Source: Haberlea rhodopensis (taxonomy: Eukaryota > Streptophyta > Magnoliopsida > Lamiales > Gesneriaceae). Taken from it: a stretch of DNA of 64,000 nucleotides. Under the pieces are notes generated by a model. That model saw only the letters and a list, made by a program, of their open reading frames with translations, was not told the origin of the DNA and searched no databases. Both the position numbers and the translations under genes were made by a program. Location: contig CAJQUN010000015.1 in NCBI GenBank assembly GCA_907163345.1, positions 6,542,886 through 6,606,885 on the forward strand. The letters are read 5' to 3'. Shown in pieces: positions 21,894 to 31,904 of the stretch; positions within the stretch are counted from its first letter, which is position 1, and each line of letters starts with the position of its first letter.

Positions 21894-23556
21894 ATGAGTA
21901 CAGGTGGATCGTTTAATCACGAAGATAACTTTCACTACGATCCTGAGATCGAGAGGACACTACATCAAAGAAGACGAGAAGCAAGGCTATTTGAAGAAGA
22001 AGAAGAGAGGACCATGATGGCTGCAAATCAAAGCTTGAGGCAGTTGGCGAATCCTAACTTGGATCAACAACCTCTATGCATCACTTTCCCTGCCTTCGTA
22101 AATAACGTAAATTTCGAACTCAAGTCTGGTTTAATTCACTTATTGCCATCCTTTCATGGACTTGCAGGCGAGGATCCCCATAGGCACCTGATGGAGTTTC
22201 ATGTGGTTTGCACCACCATGAAACCGACCGGAATTACTGAAGATCAGATCAAGTTAAGGGCTTTTCCTTTCTCTAAAGGACGCTGCAAAGGACTGACTAT
22301 TTTACTTACCATCAGGCTCAATCACAACATGGACTGACCTCCAAAGAACGTTTCTGGAGAAGTACTTTCCAGCATCAAGAACGGCCAACATACGAAAGGA
22401 GATTTACTCCATCAGACAGTACTCAGGAGAAACATTGCATGAATACTGGGAACGCTTCAAGAAGTTGTGTGCAAGCTGCCACAACACCAGATAAATGCAC
22501 ATTTACTCATTCAGCACTTTTATGAAGGTTTGTTATCCAATGACAGGAACTTGGTTGACGCTGCGAGTGGAGGAGCCTTTGTCGATAAAACACCGGAGGA
22601 TGCGAAAAGCTTGATAGCTAACATGGTAGCCAACTCACAGCAGTTTGGAAACTTTCGAACTGAACCAGTTCAAAGGAAACAAGGAGAAGCAAATGTGTCC
22701 AACTTAGAACAACAGCTCATTAGCCTCACTTCCCTTGTTCGTCAAATGGCCGGAGGAAATGGACAGACAGTGAAACCATGTGGCATATGTTTGGAGATGA
22801 TTCATACCACTGATGCATGCCCGACACTTCAAGAAACATCAGCCGAGCAAGTACATGCAGCAGGGGGATTTCCGGGACAACCCCAGCGAAGACATGACCC
22901 TTACTCCAACACATACAATCCAGGATGGAGAGAGCACCCTAACTTGAGCTATGGACCACAATCGATAAATCATGTTCCTCCTCAAGCGCCACAACATCCT
23001 CCGCCATACAGGCCACCTTTTCAGAGGGCACAGCAATCCAATTTTCCTTCTACTACTGACAGGTTAGAGGTTATCATTCAAGATCTTGCTCACAATGTTA
23101 CTAAATTTCAACAGGAAACAAGATCGAGTATTCAAACCTTGAACACCCAAGTGGGTCAACTAGCCACTGCTCCTAATCGAGTTGAAGCAAACGGATCAAC
23201 CACTCTACCATCACAAACAGTGGTGAATCCGAGAGAAAATGCAAGTGCAGTCACACTTAGGAGTGGGAAGGAATTGGAGATACCGGAGAAGACGGAGAAA
23301 GAACCGCCCAAGAGTGAGGTAGAAAATGAAGCGGAAGTTGGAGAAAAGTCCGGGATAGTACACAAGGCACCAAAAGGTAAGCCCCCTTCTTTTTCTGAAT
23401 ATAAAGTGCCACCCCCTTTTCCCCAAGCTTTAAAAGACAATAGGAAAGATGCTGGACTCAAAGGCCTGTATGAGACCTTCCGAAGATGTGAGATAAACAT
23501 CCCATTGCTGGACGCCATTCAACAAGTACCTCGCCATGCGAAGTTTTTAAAGGAAT
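21894..23556 (+). pseudogene. Athila H gag, frameshifted
   Basis: The ATG at 21894 starts MSTGGSFNHEDNFHYDPEIE. The capsid-like part contains LPSFHGLAGEDPHRHLMEF. About two bases are missing near 22278, a TGA follows near 22299, and one base is missing near 22478. Past these the frame is open through CGICLEMIHTTDAC (a degenerate knuckle), DPYSNTYNPGWREHPNLSY and a charged C-terminal part to near 23556. It differs clearly from A/D/E/G gag, so H is a distinct Athila family. It is presumed non-functional. Confidence 0.88.
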
Positions 23557-24262
23557 TATAACTGCCAAAAGGAGTCATAGATTGAAGGGACCTCAAAAGG
23601 TAGAACTAAGTGAAAACGTATCCGCAGTGATACAAAGAAAAATCCCTACCAAGTGTAAAGATCCAGGTATGTTCTCTATCCCGTGCACCATTGGAAACAC
23701 TCGCCTTGAAAAGGCCATGTTAGATTTAGGAGCATCAATTAATGTCATGCCATATTCTATTTATGCTTCCTTACAACTTGGTCCTTTGAACCCTACGGGA
23801 GTGGTGATTCAATTGGCGGATAGATCTAGTGCATACCCTAGGGGTTTACTAGAAGATGTGTTAGTGCAAGTGAATGAACTAGTTTTTCCAGCTGATTTTT
23901 ATCTCCTTGACATGGAGAATGGTGATAAAAGTAGCCCCATCTTGTTAGGAAGACCATTTCTCAAAACTTCTAAAACAAAGATAGATGTGCATAGTGGTAC
24001 CCTCACTATGGAATTTGATGGTGAGATTGTTACATTTAACATCTATGATGCCATGAAATATCCTTGCAATAATGATGATACTGTGTACTCTATTGATGTT
24101 ATTGATTACCTGTCACAGGAAGTTTTTGAGAATGTAGGCAAAGAAGAATTGGAAAACACGCTCACCATGGACATGGAGAAGAAAGAAGAGGACGTAACCC
24201 TCATGGACGAAGTAAAGCACACCGTCGATGCGCTGGATGATACACTTGAGCCATTCAGTCAG
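23557..24262 (+). pseudogene. Athila H protease region
   Basis: A one-base change near 23557 separates it from gag. The frame carries LDLGASINVMPYSIYASL (catalytic DLGAS), LADRSSAYPRGLLEDVLV and LLGRPFLKTSKTKID, followed by an acidic linker ending DDTLEPFSQ at 24262. A GT-AG intron candidate follows directly, and the frame resumes at 24325. The protease cuts the polyprotein; its site residues look intact. Confidence 0.85.
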
Positions 24263-24324
24263 GTAACGTTTCTTTTATATCACTACCTATTTCTAACGAT
24301 AGACCTCGCCCATCTATTTTGCAG
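24263..24324 (+). other. candidate 62-nt spliceosomal intron in pol
   Basis: The segment starts CAG|GTAACG and ends TTTTGCAG|GCA, is T-rich and contains TTCTAACGAT about 30 nt before the acceptor, a good branch-point match. Its length is not a multiple of three, so unspliced RNA changes frame; removal joins codons CAG and GCA in phase 0 and links DTLEPFSQ to APTIELKPLPTHLKYV, which matches element D. Ogre-type Gypsy elements are known to carry an intron between protease and RT; I know of no such report for Athila. An insertion that mimics an intron is the alternative. Confidence 0.65.
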
Positions 24325-25870
24325 GCACCCACCATCGAGCTGAAGCCACTGCCTACCCATCTTAAATACGTATTCCTTGGTGAAGGTAACACATTACCAG
24401 TGATCATCTCCAGCAAGTTGGGGGATGATCAAGAGAAGGACCTGATTCATGTGCTCAAGGAGCACAAGACTGCTATAGGCTGGACAATCGCAGACATAAA
24501 GGGAATCAGTCCCTCCACATGCATGCACCGAATTCTAATGGAGGAAGGAGGGAGCCCTACACGTCAGCCCCAAAGGAAGCTAAACCCACCCATGATGGAT
24601 GTGGTGAAGTTCTGAAACTTTTATCGGTTGGCGTGATATATCCTATATCCGATAGTCAATGGGTTAGTCCAATTCAAGTGGTTCCAAAGAAGACCGGTAT
24701 CACTGTGATAGAGAATAAATACGATGAACTTGTGCCCACACGCATTCAAAATGGATGGCGAGTGTGCATTTACTACCGGAAGCTTAACGCTGTGACTAGA
24801 AAGGACCACTTTCCTCTACCCTTTATTGATCAGATGCTTGAGAGGTTAGCATGCCATTCTTATTATTGTTTTCTTGACGGTTACTTGGGCTATTTTCAGA
24901 TTGCAATCGCTCCGGAGGATCAAGAGAAGACCACTTTCACATGTCCTTTCGGCACATTCGCATACCGTCGCATGCTCTTTGGACTCTGCAATGCCCCATC
25001 CACTTTTCAACGGTGTATGGTCAGTATCTTTTCTGAGTTTATTGAACATATTTTAGAAGTATTCATGGATGACTTTACTGTTTACGGTAACTCATTCAAG
25101 GATTGCCTATCTAGCCTTACACTGGTATTGAAAAAGTCCATTGATATTAACCTTGTTTTAAATTCTGAAAAGTGTCATTTTATGGTCGAACAAGGTATAG
25201 TGCTGGGTCATGTTGTTTCTGCTAATGGTATAGAGGTAGATAAGGCAAAAAAATTGATGTTATGCAATCTTTACCCTACCCTACTTGTGTCCGGGATGTG
25301 CGCTCTTTTCTTGGTCATGCAGGTTTTTACAGGAGGTACATCAAAGACTTCGCCAAGATAGCTACACCTTTGTGTAAGCTACTACAAAAGGATGTCCCTT
25401 TTGAGATGGATGACGAAAGCAAGAGAGCTTTTGATACATTAAAAGAGTCATTGACCTCTACCCCCATCATCCAACCACCCGACTGGAGTAAGCCCTTCGA
25501 GATCATGTGCGATGCAAGTGACTATGCGGTTGGTGCTGTTTTGGGACAAAAAGAGGGCAATGCTTCACATGCCATCTACTATGCATCAAAAACCTTGAAT
25601 GATGCCCAACGAAATTATTCTACTACTGAGAAAGAGCTTTTAGCAGTTGTTTTTGCTCTTGAAAAATTTAGATCTTATTTACTTGGTACTAAAGTTATTG
25701 TTTATTCTGATCATGCAGCTCTTCGCTATTTGAGGACGAAGAAGGAGGCTAAACCAAGGCTAATAAGATGGATTTTGCTCTTGAGTGAATTCGACATACA
25801 AATCAAGGATAAGAAGGGCAGCGAGAACAAAGTAGCGGATCACTTGAGCCGTCTACCACATGTAGAGGAT
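24325..25870 (+). pseudogene. Athila H reverse transcriptase and RNase H, frameshifted
   Basis: Starts at APTIELKPLPTHLK. A short deletion near 24608 shifts the frame; RT then reads through FPLPFIDQMLERL, AYRRMLFGLCNAPSTF and catalytic FMDD at 25062-25073. A small insertion near 25250 shifts it again, and RNase H follows with IMCDASD, TTEKELLAV and YSDHAALRY up to VADHLSRL. Same order and strand as integrase. Confidence 0.9.
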
Positions 25871-27241
25871 GAGCTTTGTTTGAAGGAGGAATTCCCGGAT
25901 GAGCACTTATTCTCCATACACGACAATCTCCCATGGTATGCTCATATTGTGAATTTTTTAGCTTCTAATGTGCTACCCCCTGAATTGTCTAGGTCTCAAC
26001 GTGCTAAGATCAAGAGTGATGCCAAGTATTATGTATGGGAGGATCCTTACTTATGGAAAAACTGCGCGGACCAAATCATTCGACGTTGCATACCCGAGAC
26101 TGAGGTAAATGACATTTTAATGTTTTGCCATTCATATGCTTGTGGTGGACATTTTGGAGCCAAGAGGACCTCTAGGAAGGTACTCGAGTGTGGATTCTTT
26201 TGGTCCACCCTATTTCGTGATGCATATCTTTTCTGCAAGAACTGTGCACAATGTCAATTGACCGGTAATCTCTCCCAAAGAAAGGAGATGCCTCAACAAC
26301 CCATTCTCATTTCTGAAATTTTTGACGTATGGGGCATCGACTTTATGGGACCCTTTCCTATGTCTTATGGTCATATTTATATACTGCTTGCTGTTGATTA
26401 TGTGTCGAAATGGGTGAAGCTATAGCCACCCGTACTGACGATTCCAAGGTTGTTGCAGATTTTATCAAACATAACCTTTTCTCTAGGTTTGGAATCCCGA
26501 GAGCCACCATCAGTGATAGAGGCACACACTTCTGCAATCGGACAGTGGAGAGCCTATTCAAGAAATACCACGTGACTCACAAAGTCTCCACTGCCTATCA
26601 CCCGCAAACAAATGGCCAAGACGAGGTCTCTAACCGAGAAATCAAGGCCATATTGGAAAAAAACGGTCAACCCGACAAGGAAAGATTGGAGCTTGCGACT
26701 AGACGATGCACTTTGGGCCTACAGAACCGCATACAAAACTCCAATAGGTATGTCCCCTTATCGACTGATTTTTGGTAAACCGTGTCATCTCCCTGTAGAG
26801 TTGGAACACAAAGCGTACTGGGCAGTGAAGAATTTCAACATGAACTATGATGAGAGTGGCGTGCATAGGAAACTGCAATTGCAAGAGCTAGAGGAGATAC
26901 GAAATGAAGCCTACGAGAGTGCAAAATTTTACAAAGAAAAGACGAAGGACTTTCACGACAAGATGATATCACGGAGAAACTTTGAAGTTGGTCAAAAAGT
27001 TCTCCTTTACCATTCACGCCTTCGCCCGTTTCCAGGTAAGCTTCGTTCTAGGTGGCATGGGCCTTATTTAGTTATTAATGTGTATCCCCATGGTGCAGTG
27101 GAAATTCAGAGTTTGGACTCCACTAAGACATTCAAGGTGAATGGTCACCGATTGAAGCACTACTATGAAGGTGTCCAAAATGAAGAAGGAGGGCAAGTAG
27201 ACATCAAGGTGGCTCTAGAGGATCCACCGCACTTCGACTGA
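25871..27241 (+). pseudogene. Athila H integrase, frameshifted
   Basis: Contains the zinc region (CHSYACGGHFG, CKNCAQCQ), catalytic WGIDFMGPF near 26330, a frame change near 26415, the second Asp in TISDRGTHF, the glutamate after YHPQTNGQ, and another frame change near 26660. The C-terminal part keeps SRLRPFPGKLRSRWHGPY, a GPY/F-type module, and ends at a stop at 27239-27241. It would insert the DNA copy if intact. Confidence 0.9.
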
Positions 27242-28656
27242 GCACGAGGACTAGCGTCGGGCCACCGACGTTAAACAGAGGCGCTGCTTGCGAGGCAACC
27301 CAAGGGGAGTTAGTTTCCTTTCTCCCTTTTATTTTTTTTCGTTTCAGACGTTAGACTTTTCTCTTTTCTTGTATTTTTGCATTACATTTGGGACAATTTA
27401 AGATTTAAGTATGTGGGAGGGATTAGTACTGTGTTATTGTTTTTCTTATTTCAAAAATAGAAAAAAAAATCGAAAATTTTGAAAATTTTGAGCTCATAGT
27501 TAGTAATGAACAAATGCTTAGAGTCACTAGCCCATGATGAAACCTAATTGATATCATGCATGCTTTTGAACATAGGTGAATTGTTAACCTTGGAACACTT
27601 TGAACTCTAATGCAAAGTTTACTTTAACTTAGTAGTGAATATTTTGAGCACATTATTGTCATGGCTTGTGAAGTGTGCATAGCTTAGTGAAGATTGTGTA
27701 AATCTTGTGATAGTCTTAAGAAGTCTCTAATACATGCTAGAACTTAACTACACGCCCTTTGAGGCATATGTCTAGATTACTTGCAAACATGAAAGTGATA
27801 CAGGCAATCTTTGATGCATTTGAGCCTTTCAAGTCTACCATGTAAACAAAATCAATCTCTAGTACCCTTTTTGAGCTTTAATGTAAAAGAATGGTAGTAT
27901 GCTAAGCATACTAAAGACCCCCATTCAACATTCCTTGACTAGCTTATCATCCTACCCTTTAGCCTAAATATGATTTTAATCCGTACCTTTTAAGGGAGTA
28001 TGATGTATTTCATTCACATGCACTTAGAAATTCATTGAAATATTGTTGTGAACTTTATTGTCAAAAGAATGAAATACATGAAAGAAAAAGGAATGCCTTG
28101 AGAAAATAGATAAAAATATGACTCCAATGGGAGCCAAGGCACAAAAGAAGAAAAAATGTTGAAATAAACCTTGAAAAATGAACAAGGTTTGAAAAATTCA
28201 TACAAGAAGAGAAGTTTTAGTGTGCATTTCATCATACTCTCTTGTTTGATATATCTTTATCCTTTCTTTCATAAGCCAATACCTACGCCAAGCTACAAGC
28301 TAATAAAGACCTACTTGATTTATGTTTGCAAAGTAGCTAAGATAGTGGAGAAGAGTGTGCAAGTGAGCTTATACTTGTGTTAGTGTATGACTTGAACTAT
28401 TGTGGATTTACATCTTTTGGAGCTATAAGTGTACACCACATTTGTTTATGACCACACACACACGTTCACTACTCTGTTGAGTATGAAATGTATAGGGATT
28501 GAACTTGTTCCACTGTTAACTTTTCACCGCCTTTCATTACTGTGCATGTTAAAATTGTTGAGGCATTAAAGTGAGGACAAGTTGCTTTGTTATGAACCTA
28601 TGAGCTAACCAAAAATATTGTAGTTTTATTTGTTTACTCGAGGTCGAGTAAAGAGT
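27242..28656 (+). mobile_element. Athila H post-pol spacer
   Basis: About 1.4 kb of non-coding, A/T-rich sequence between the integrase stop and the purine tract. It has the same order of blocks as the spacers of A, D, E and G (for example AAGCTACAAGCTAATAAAGACC near 28288) and a first purine tract at 27406-27422. No ORF3 is present. Confidence 0.75.
27406..27422 (+). promoter_or_regulatory. internal polypurine tract of H
   Basis: TAAGTATGTGGGAGGGA resembles the terminal tract AAGTATGGGGGAGT at 28657, about 1.25 kb downstream. It could act as a second plus-strand primer site. Confidence 0.55.
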
Positions 28657-28670
28657 AAGTATGGGGGAGT
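28657..28670 (+). promoter_or_regulatory. 3' polypurine tract of H
   Basis: AAGTATGGGGGAGT, one base before the 3' LTR. Confidence 0.85.
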
Positions 28671-28671
28671 T

Positions 28672-30169
28672 TGATGTGACTATAAATAGACACGTCTATT
28701 GCGTTTAATTGTCTACGATTTGGTAGGTTTTGATGGATAATTTGATACGTATGCTGCCTAATCGTGTATTTGTGTAATTGTAGGTACAATCGAAGAAAAC
28801 GAGCTAAAAATGATGTGTAAAGACCAAGAAAAGACATGGACATGACAAGGACTCAAAGTTGATCAAGAAAAGGGCAAAAACGTAATTTTGGAAGTGGCGA
28901 TCGATCGCATGGAAGAGGCAATCGTCGCCTATGGACAGAAACTTTTGCATCAAATTTAAAGAAATAGCGATCGATCGCCACATTCTAGCGATCGATCGCC
29001 TGAGGCTACTGGAGGGAAGCGATCGATCGCCACTTTATAGCGATCGATCGCCTCAAGTTTTCTGCTGAAAAAAATAACGTAGCGATCGATCGCCACAGTC
29101 ATAGCGATCGATGGCCGAAGAGTCTGAGAATTAGGAAATTAGGTCTTTACCATGTTTAAAAGATTGTAACCTATTTTATCAGCCACCAACCTCATATACT
29201 CGTTTTTATCACATCTTTTTGGACAGAATTCCATACTTTAGAATGTTGTTAGATTTTAGAAGATTTTTCTTTAAAAGTTTTGTCAAGAACAACGCGAAGA
29301 ACGGAACCGGAATCGACAAGCCGGAATCGTGATTCGTCTTAGTAATTCTTTCCCTTTATTTATTTAATGATTTCAAACCATATTTTGTTGATTTTAGATT
29401 CAATTATGCTAGGCTAAACTCTTAGATTCTTGGTTTAAGGGATATTTGCTTTTGGAATTGAATCTCTTGTGAGAATTTTGATTTGTTTTGTGAATTTAAT
29501 TTCGATTTCAATCCTGTTTCTTGGTATCGATTTCAAGGATTATTGTGTTTGTTTATTAGATTGATCACCTAGTATTCATATGCATAATCGATAACTAATT
29601 AAGAAGCAACTAAGATTAATAATTACCGGTTGTAAGTGTTATTGAATTCTTAGGAGAAACGATTGGGTAATCAATAATTAACGGCTGTAGTTTCTATTGA
29701 TTAGGTTTATCGAATTCACTAGTTTTGAAATCTGTCATTGATTTAATCATAAACGGCTGTAGTTTTGATTAGAGATTTGATAAGGGTCGGATTGAATGTT
29801 GTTTTCTCTTTGACTATGATTAAGGTGGGTAGGAATTAAATTTCCAATCGATGAATAATTGAAAGAATTCGAATGTTAGGATTTGATGATCAAGAGAGAA
29901 TTTTCCAAAAGTAAAGTTGACCGACAACCAAGAATCGCTTCGCTCTCATAAGTTTTAACTGTTTTAGTTAATCTGGTTAATTAGTTTAATTTTTAGAATT
30001 TACTCAGTAGTAATCACTCAATCCAAAACCCCCCTTTTTACTATTAGTTTTTTTTTAATTGACACGAAAAAAATACTACCTTCCCTGTGGGATCGATCAC
30101 TACTCTGGCTACTACTTTTGCTATTAACTTGAGAATGGTTAATTTGGGCGTACGCGATAAACGCTACCA
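28672..30169 (+). repeat. 3' LTR of Athila H
   Basis: Partner of 20305-21802, ending AACGCTACCA. The total length is equal, but the palindrome array is arranged differently, so length changes have cancelled out. Confidence 0.94.
28893..29115. repeat. palindrome array in the H 3' LTR
   Basis: Eight motif sites: one with a two-base loss (GCAATCGTCGCC), one with a changed arm (GCGATCGATGGC). It has a pair near 29019-29052 separated by CTGAGGCTACTGGAGGG-type spacer that the 5' LTR lacks, and lacks the 22-bp tandem run of the 5' LTR. Confidence 0.93.
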
Positions 30170-30174
30170 CTACA
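30170..30174. repeat. target-site duplication CTACA (right, element H)
   Basis: Exact partner of 20300-20304; the protease region of G resumes here. Confidence 0.93.
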
Positions 30175-30470
30175 CGCACTGAGCACCTATGTTTTAATAT
30201 CAATATAATTGATACATTATCTGTTGATGCGATGCCGGCTAAGAGCGAGAAGAAGGTGGAGGTCCCCATGGTCATCAAAAAGAGGCAAATTCCGTGTGGG
30301 TGATTTGGTGCAAATGAATAGGAAAACAATGAGACTTTTTCCGTGGAAGGCGGACTCGCTATGGGCTGGACCGTTCAAAGTTGTCGATGTTCTACCATGC
30401 GACACTATCAACTTAAGAGATGACCAAGGACACTGTTCACAGTGAAAGAGAAATGGTTACGACGTTACCA
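30175..30470 (+). pseudogene. Athila G pol remnant: protease tail fused to integrase C-terminus
   Basis: Continues the G protease linker (similar to E: NIIDTLSVDA) to about 30255, then passes directly into an integrase C-terminal part with GDLVQMNRKTMRLFPWKADS and WAGPFKVVDVLPCD. RT, RNase H and the integrase core are absent. Element E has the same join near 38060-38080. The product, if any, would be neither enzyme. Confidence 0.85.
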
Positions 30471-31899
30471 CGTGGCGACGGAAAATCGTCCCCCACTGGC
30501 CCTTGCGGCACTTGAGCTTACATGGTTAAAAAATACAGCTTGAGACTATAATCAAGAACTTTTTCTTATCCCTTTGCTTTGTTTTTGGTTTGTTTTGTTT
30601 TGGTTTGTTTTTGCTTTTGTTTTTTTTATTTTGGGAAGAGACTCCATGTGTGTTGTGATATGCTCCAACAATATGCCCCACGAGCTGACGAGAAATTGGA
30701 CAACGATACTGATGGTCGTTGTCAACGGTAAATGCTTTGTCTCATTTTCCATGACCATTACATTGAGGGCAATGCATGAATTAAGTTTGGGGAGTGCATT
30801 ACTATGTCATGCTTTTTCATTGGAATTGTATCGTTCTTTGATCACTAACAAAAAAATTTCTTGAAAATGAATTCAATTAGTGAGAAATGAATGAATCATA
30901 GTAGTGGTCTCTATTCCATGATGATATTAGTCTCACTATGCATGTCAACTTGAGTTTTGATGATTGTAAGACTTTTGTGAATATCTTGTTTTGAGTAGTA
31001 TGTCAAAGATGAGGAATATATTGAGCACATTTGAGTCATAATCTTGTGAATTGCTTTTTTAGTAGTGAAAGTTTTTGTGAACTTGATGAATTGTTTTGAG
31101 CATTTTAGAGTACCTCATAAACTCTTTGATGATGACACTTCAATGCGAAATTTGATAGTCATGAACTTGATTAGGAGATGATCTAGACGATCTTGGACCG
31201 TTTGAGCCTTTTAAGCTTACCATGTATACATATATCCCTAGTATCCACTTTTGAGCTTTATTAAAAAGAATGGAGTATGTTTAACATACTATTAGCCCAC
31301 ATTCAACATTTTTTTTTGCAACTCATTATACCTACCTATTTGAGCTTAAATTGAAATCCTTACCAAAATAGAGTATAATGATTCTCATTAGATGCACATG
31401 AATTATTACATTTTGATGAGCTTATTGTTGGAAAAAAAATGAATGAGAGAAGAAAAGAATAGATAAAGCCTTGAGAAAGAAAGTGACTAAATAAGATCCA
31501 AATTGGCCAAGAATAGAAAAGAAGAAGAGAAGCTCAAATTTATGCTAAAAATATGAACATTATATGGTTATATTTTCTTCTTTGTGATATCTTATCTTTT
31601 CTTTGAAGCCAACACCTAGGCCTAATATTACAAGCTTAAAAAGTATTTTGATTCAAGTCTAGGGAGTAACTACATTAGTGGAGAAGTGTTTGAAAATAGG
31701 ACTATGGGGTGATCAAGGATAATCTTAACTTTCATTGACTAGCATGATTTGATCTATGAAATTGCATGAAACTTGAAAGTGACAATAGCACACACGCACG
31801 TTCTGATTTGGAGACATGTTGCTTGATCTAGGAGAAAACAAGATTTGCTGAACTTTCTGGTTGACTCTTGTTTGTCTGTAAGTGAGATGTTCGAACTAC
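30471..31899 (+). mobile_element. Athila G post-pol spacer, left part
   Basis: Non-coding, the reverse match of the E spacer (36480-37830). It contains an internal purine tract at 30781-30795. The spacer is interrupted by a solo LTR at 31905 and resumes at 34458. Confidence 0.8.
30781..30795 (+). promoter_or_regulatory. internal polypurine tract of G
   Basis: TTAAGTTTGGGGAGT, almost the same as the terminal tract AAGTTTGGGGGAGT at 34539. Confidence 0.6.
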
Positions 31900-31904
31900 A
31901 TGAT
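31900..31904. repeat. target-site duplication ATGAT (left, solo LTR K)
   Basis: ATGAT precedes the LTR and is repeated at 34453-34457. Confidence 0.9.

Larger units (their letters stand above)
20305..30169 (+). mobile_element. complete Athila element H, genes decayed
   Basis: A 9865-bp element with two 1498-bp LTRs (20305-21802, 28672-30169), TG...CA ends, an exact 5-bp TSD, a tRNA-Asp primer site and a purine tract. Gag, protease, RT, RNase H and integrase are present in order, with several frameshifts. There is no ORF3. LTRs differ by roughly 1-2% in substitutions plus rearrangements in the palindrome array. It sits in the protease region of element G. Confidence 0.95.

Noticed and set aside
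22290..22480. Second intron candidate in H gag
   Set aside because: The frame breaks are explained by a two-base and a one-base loss compared with other gag proteins; no matching GT-AG pair restores the frame.
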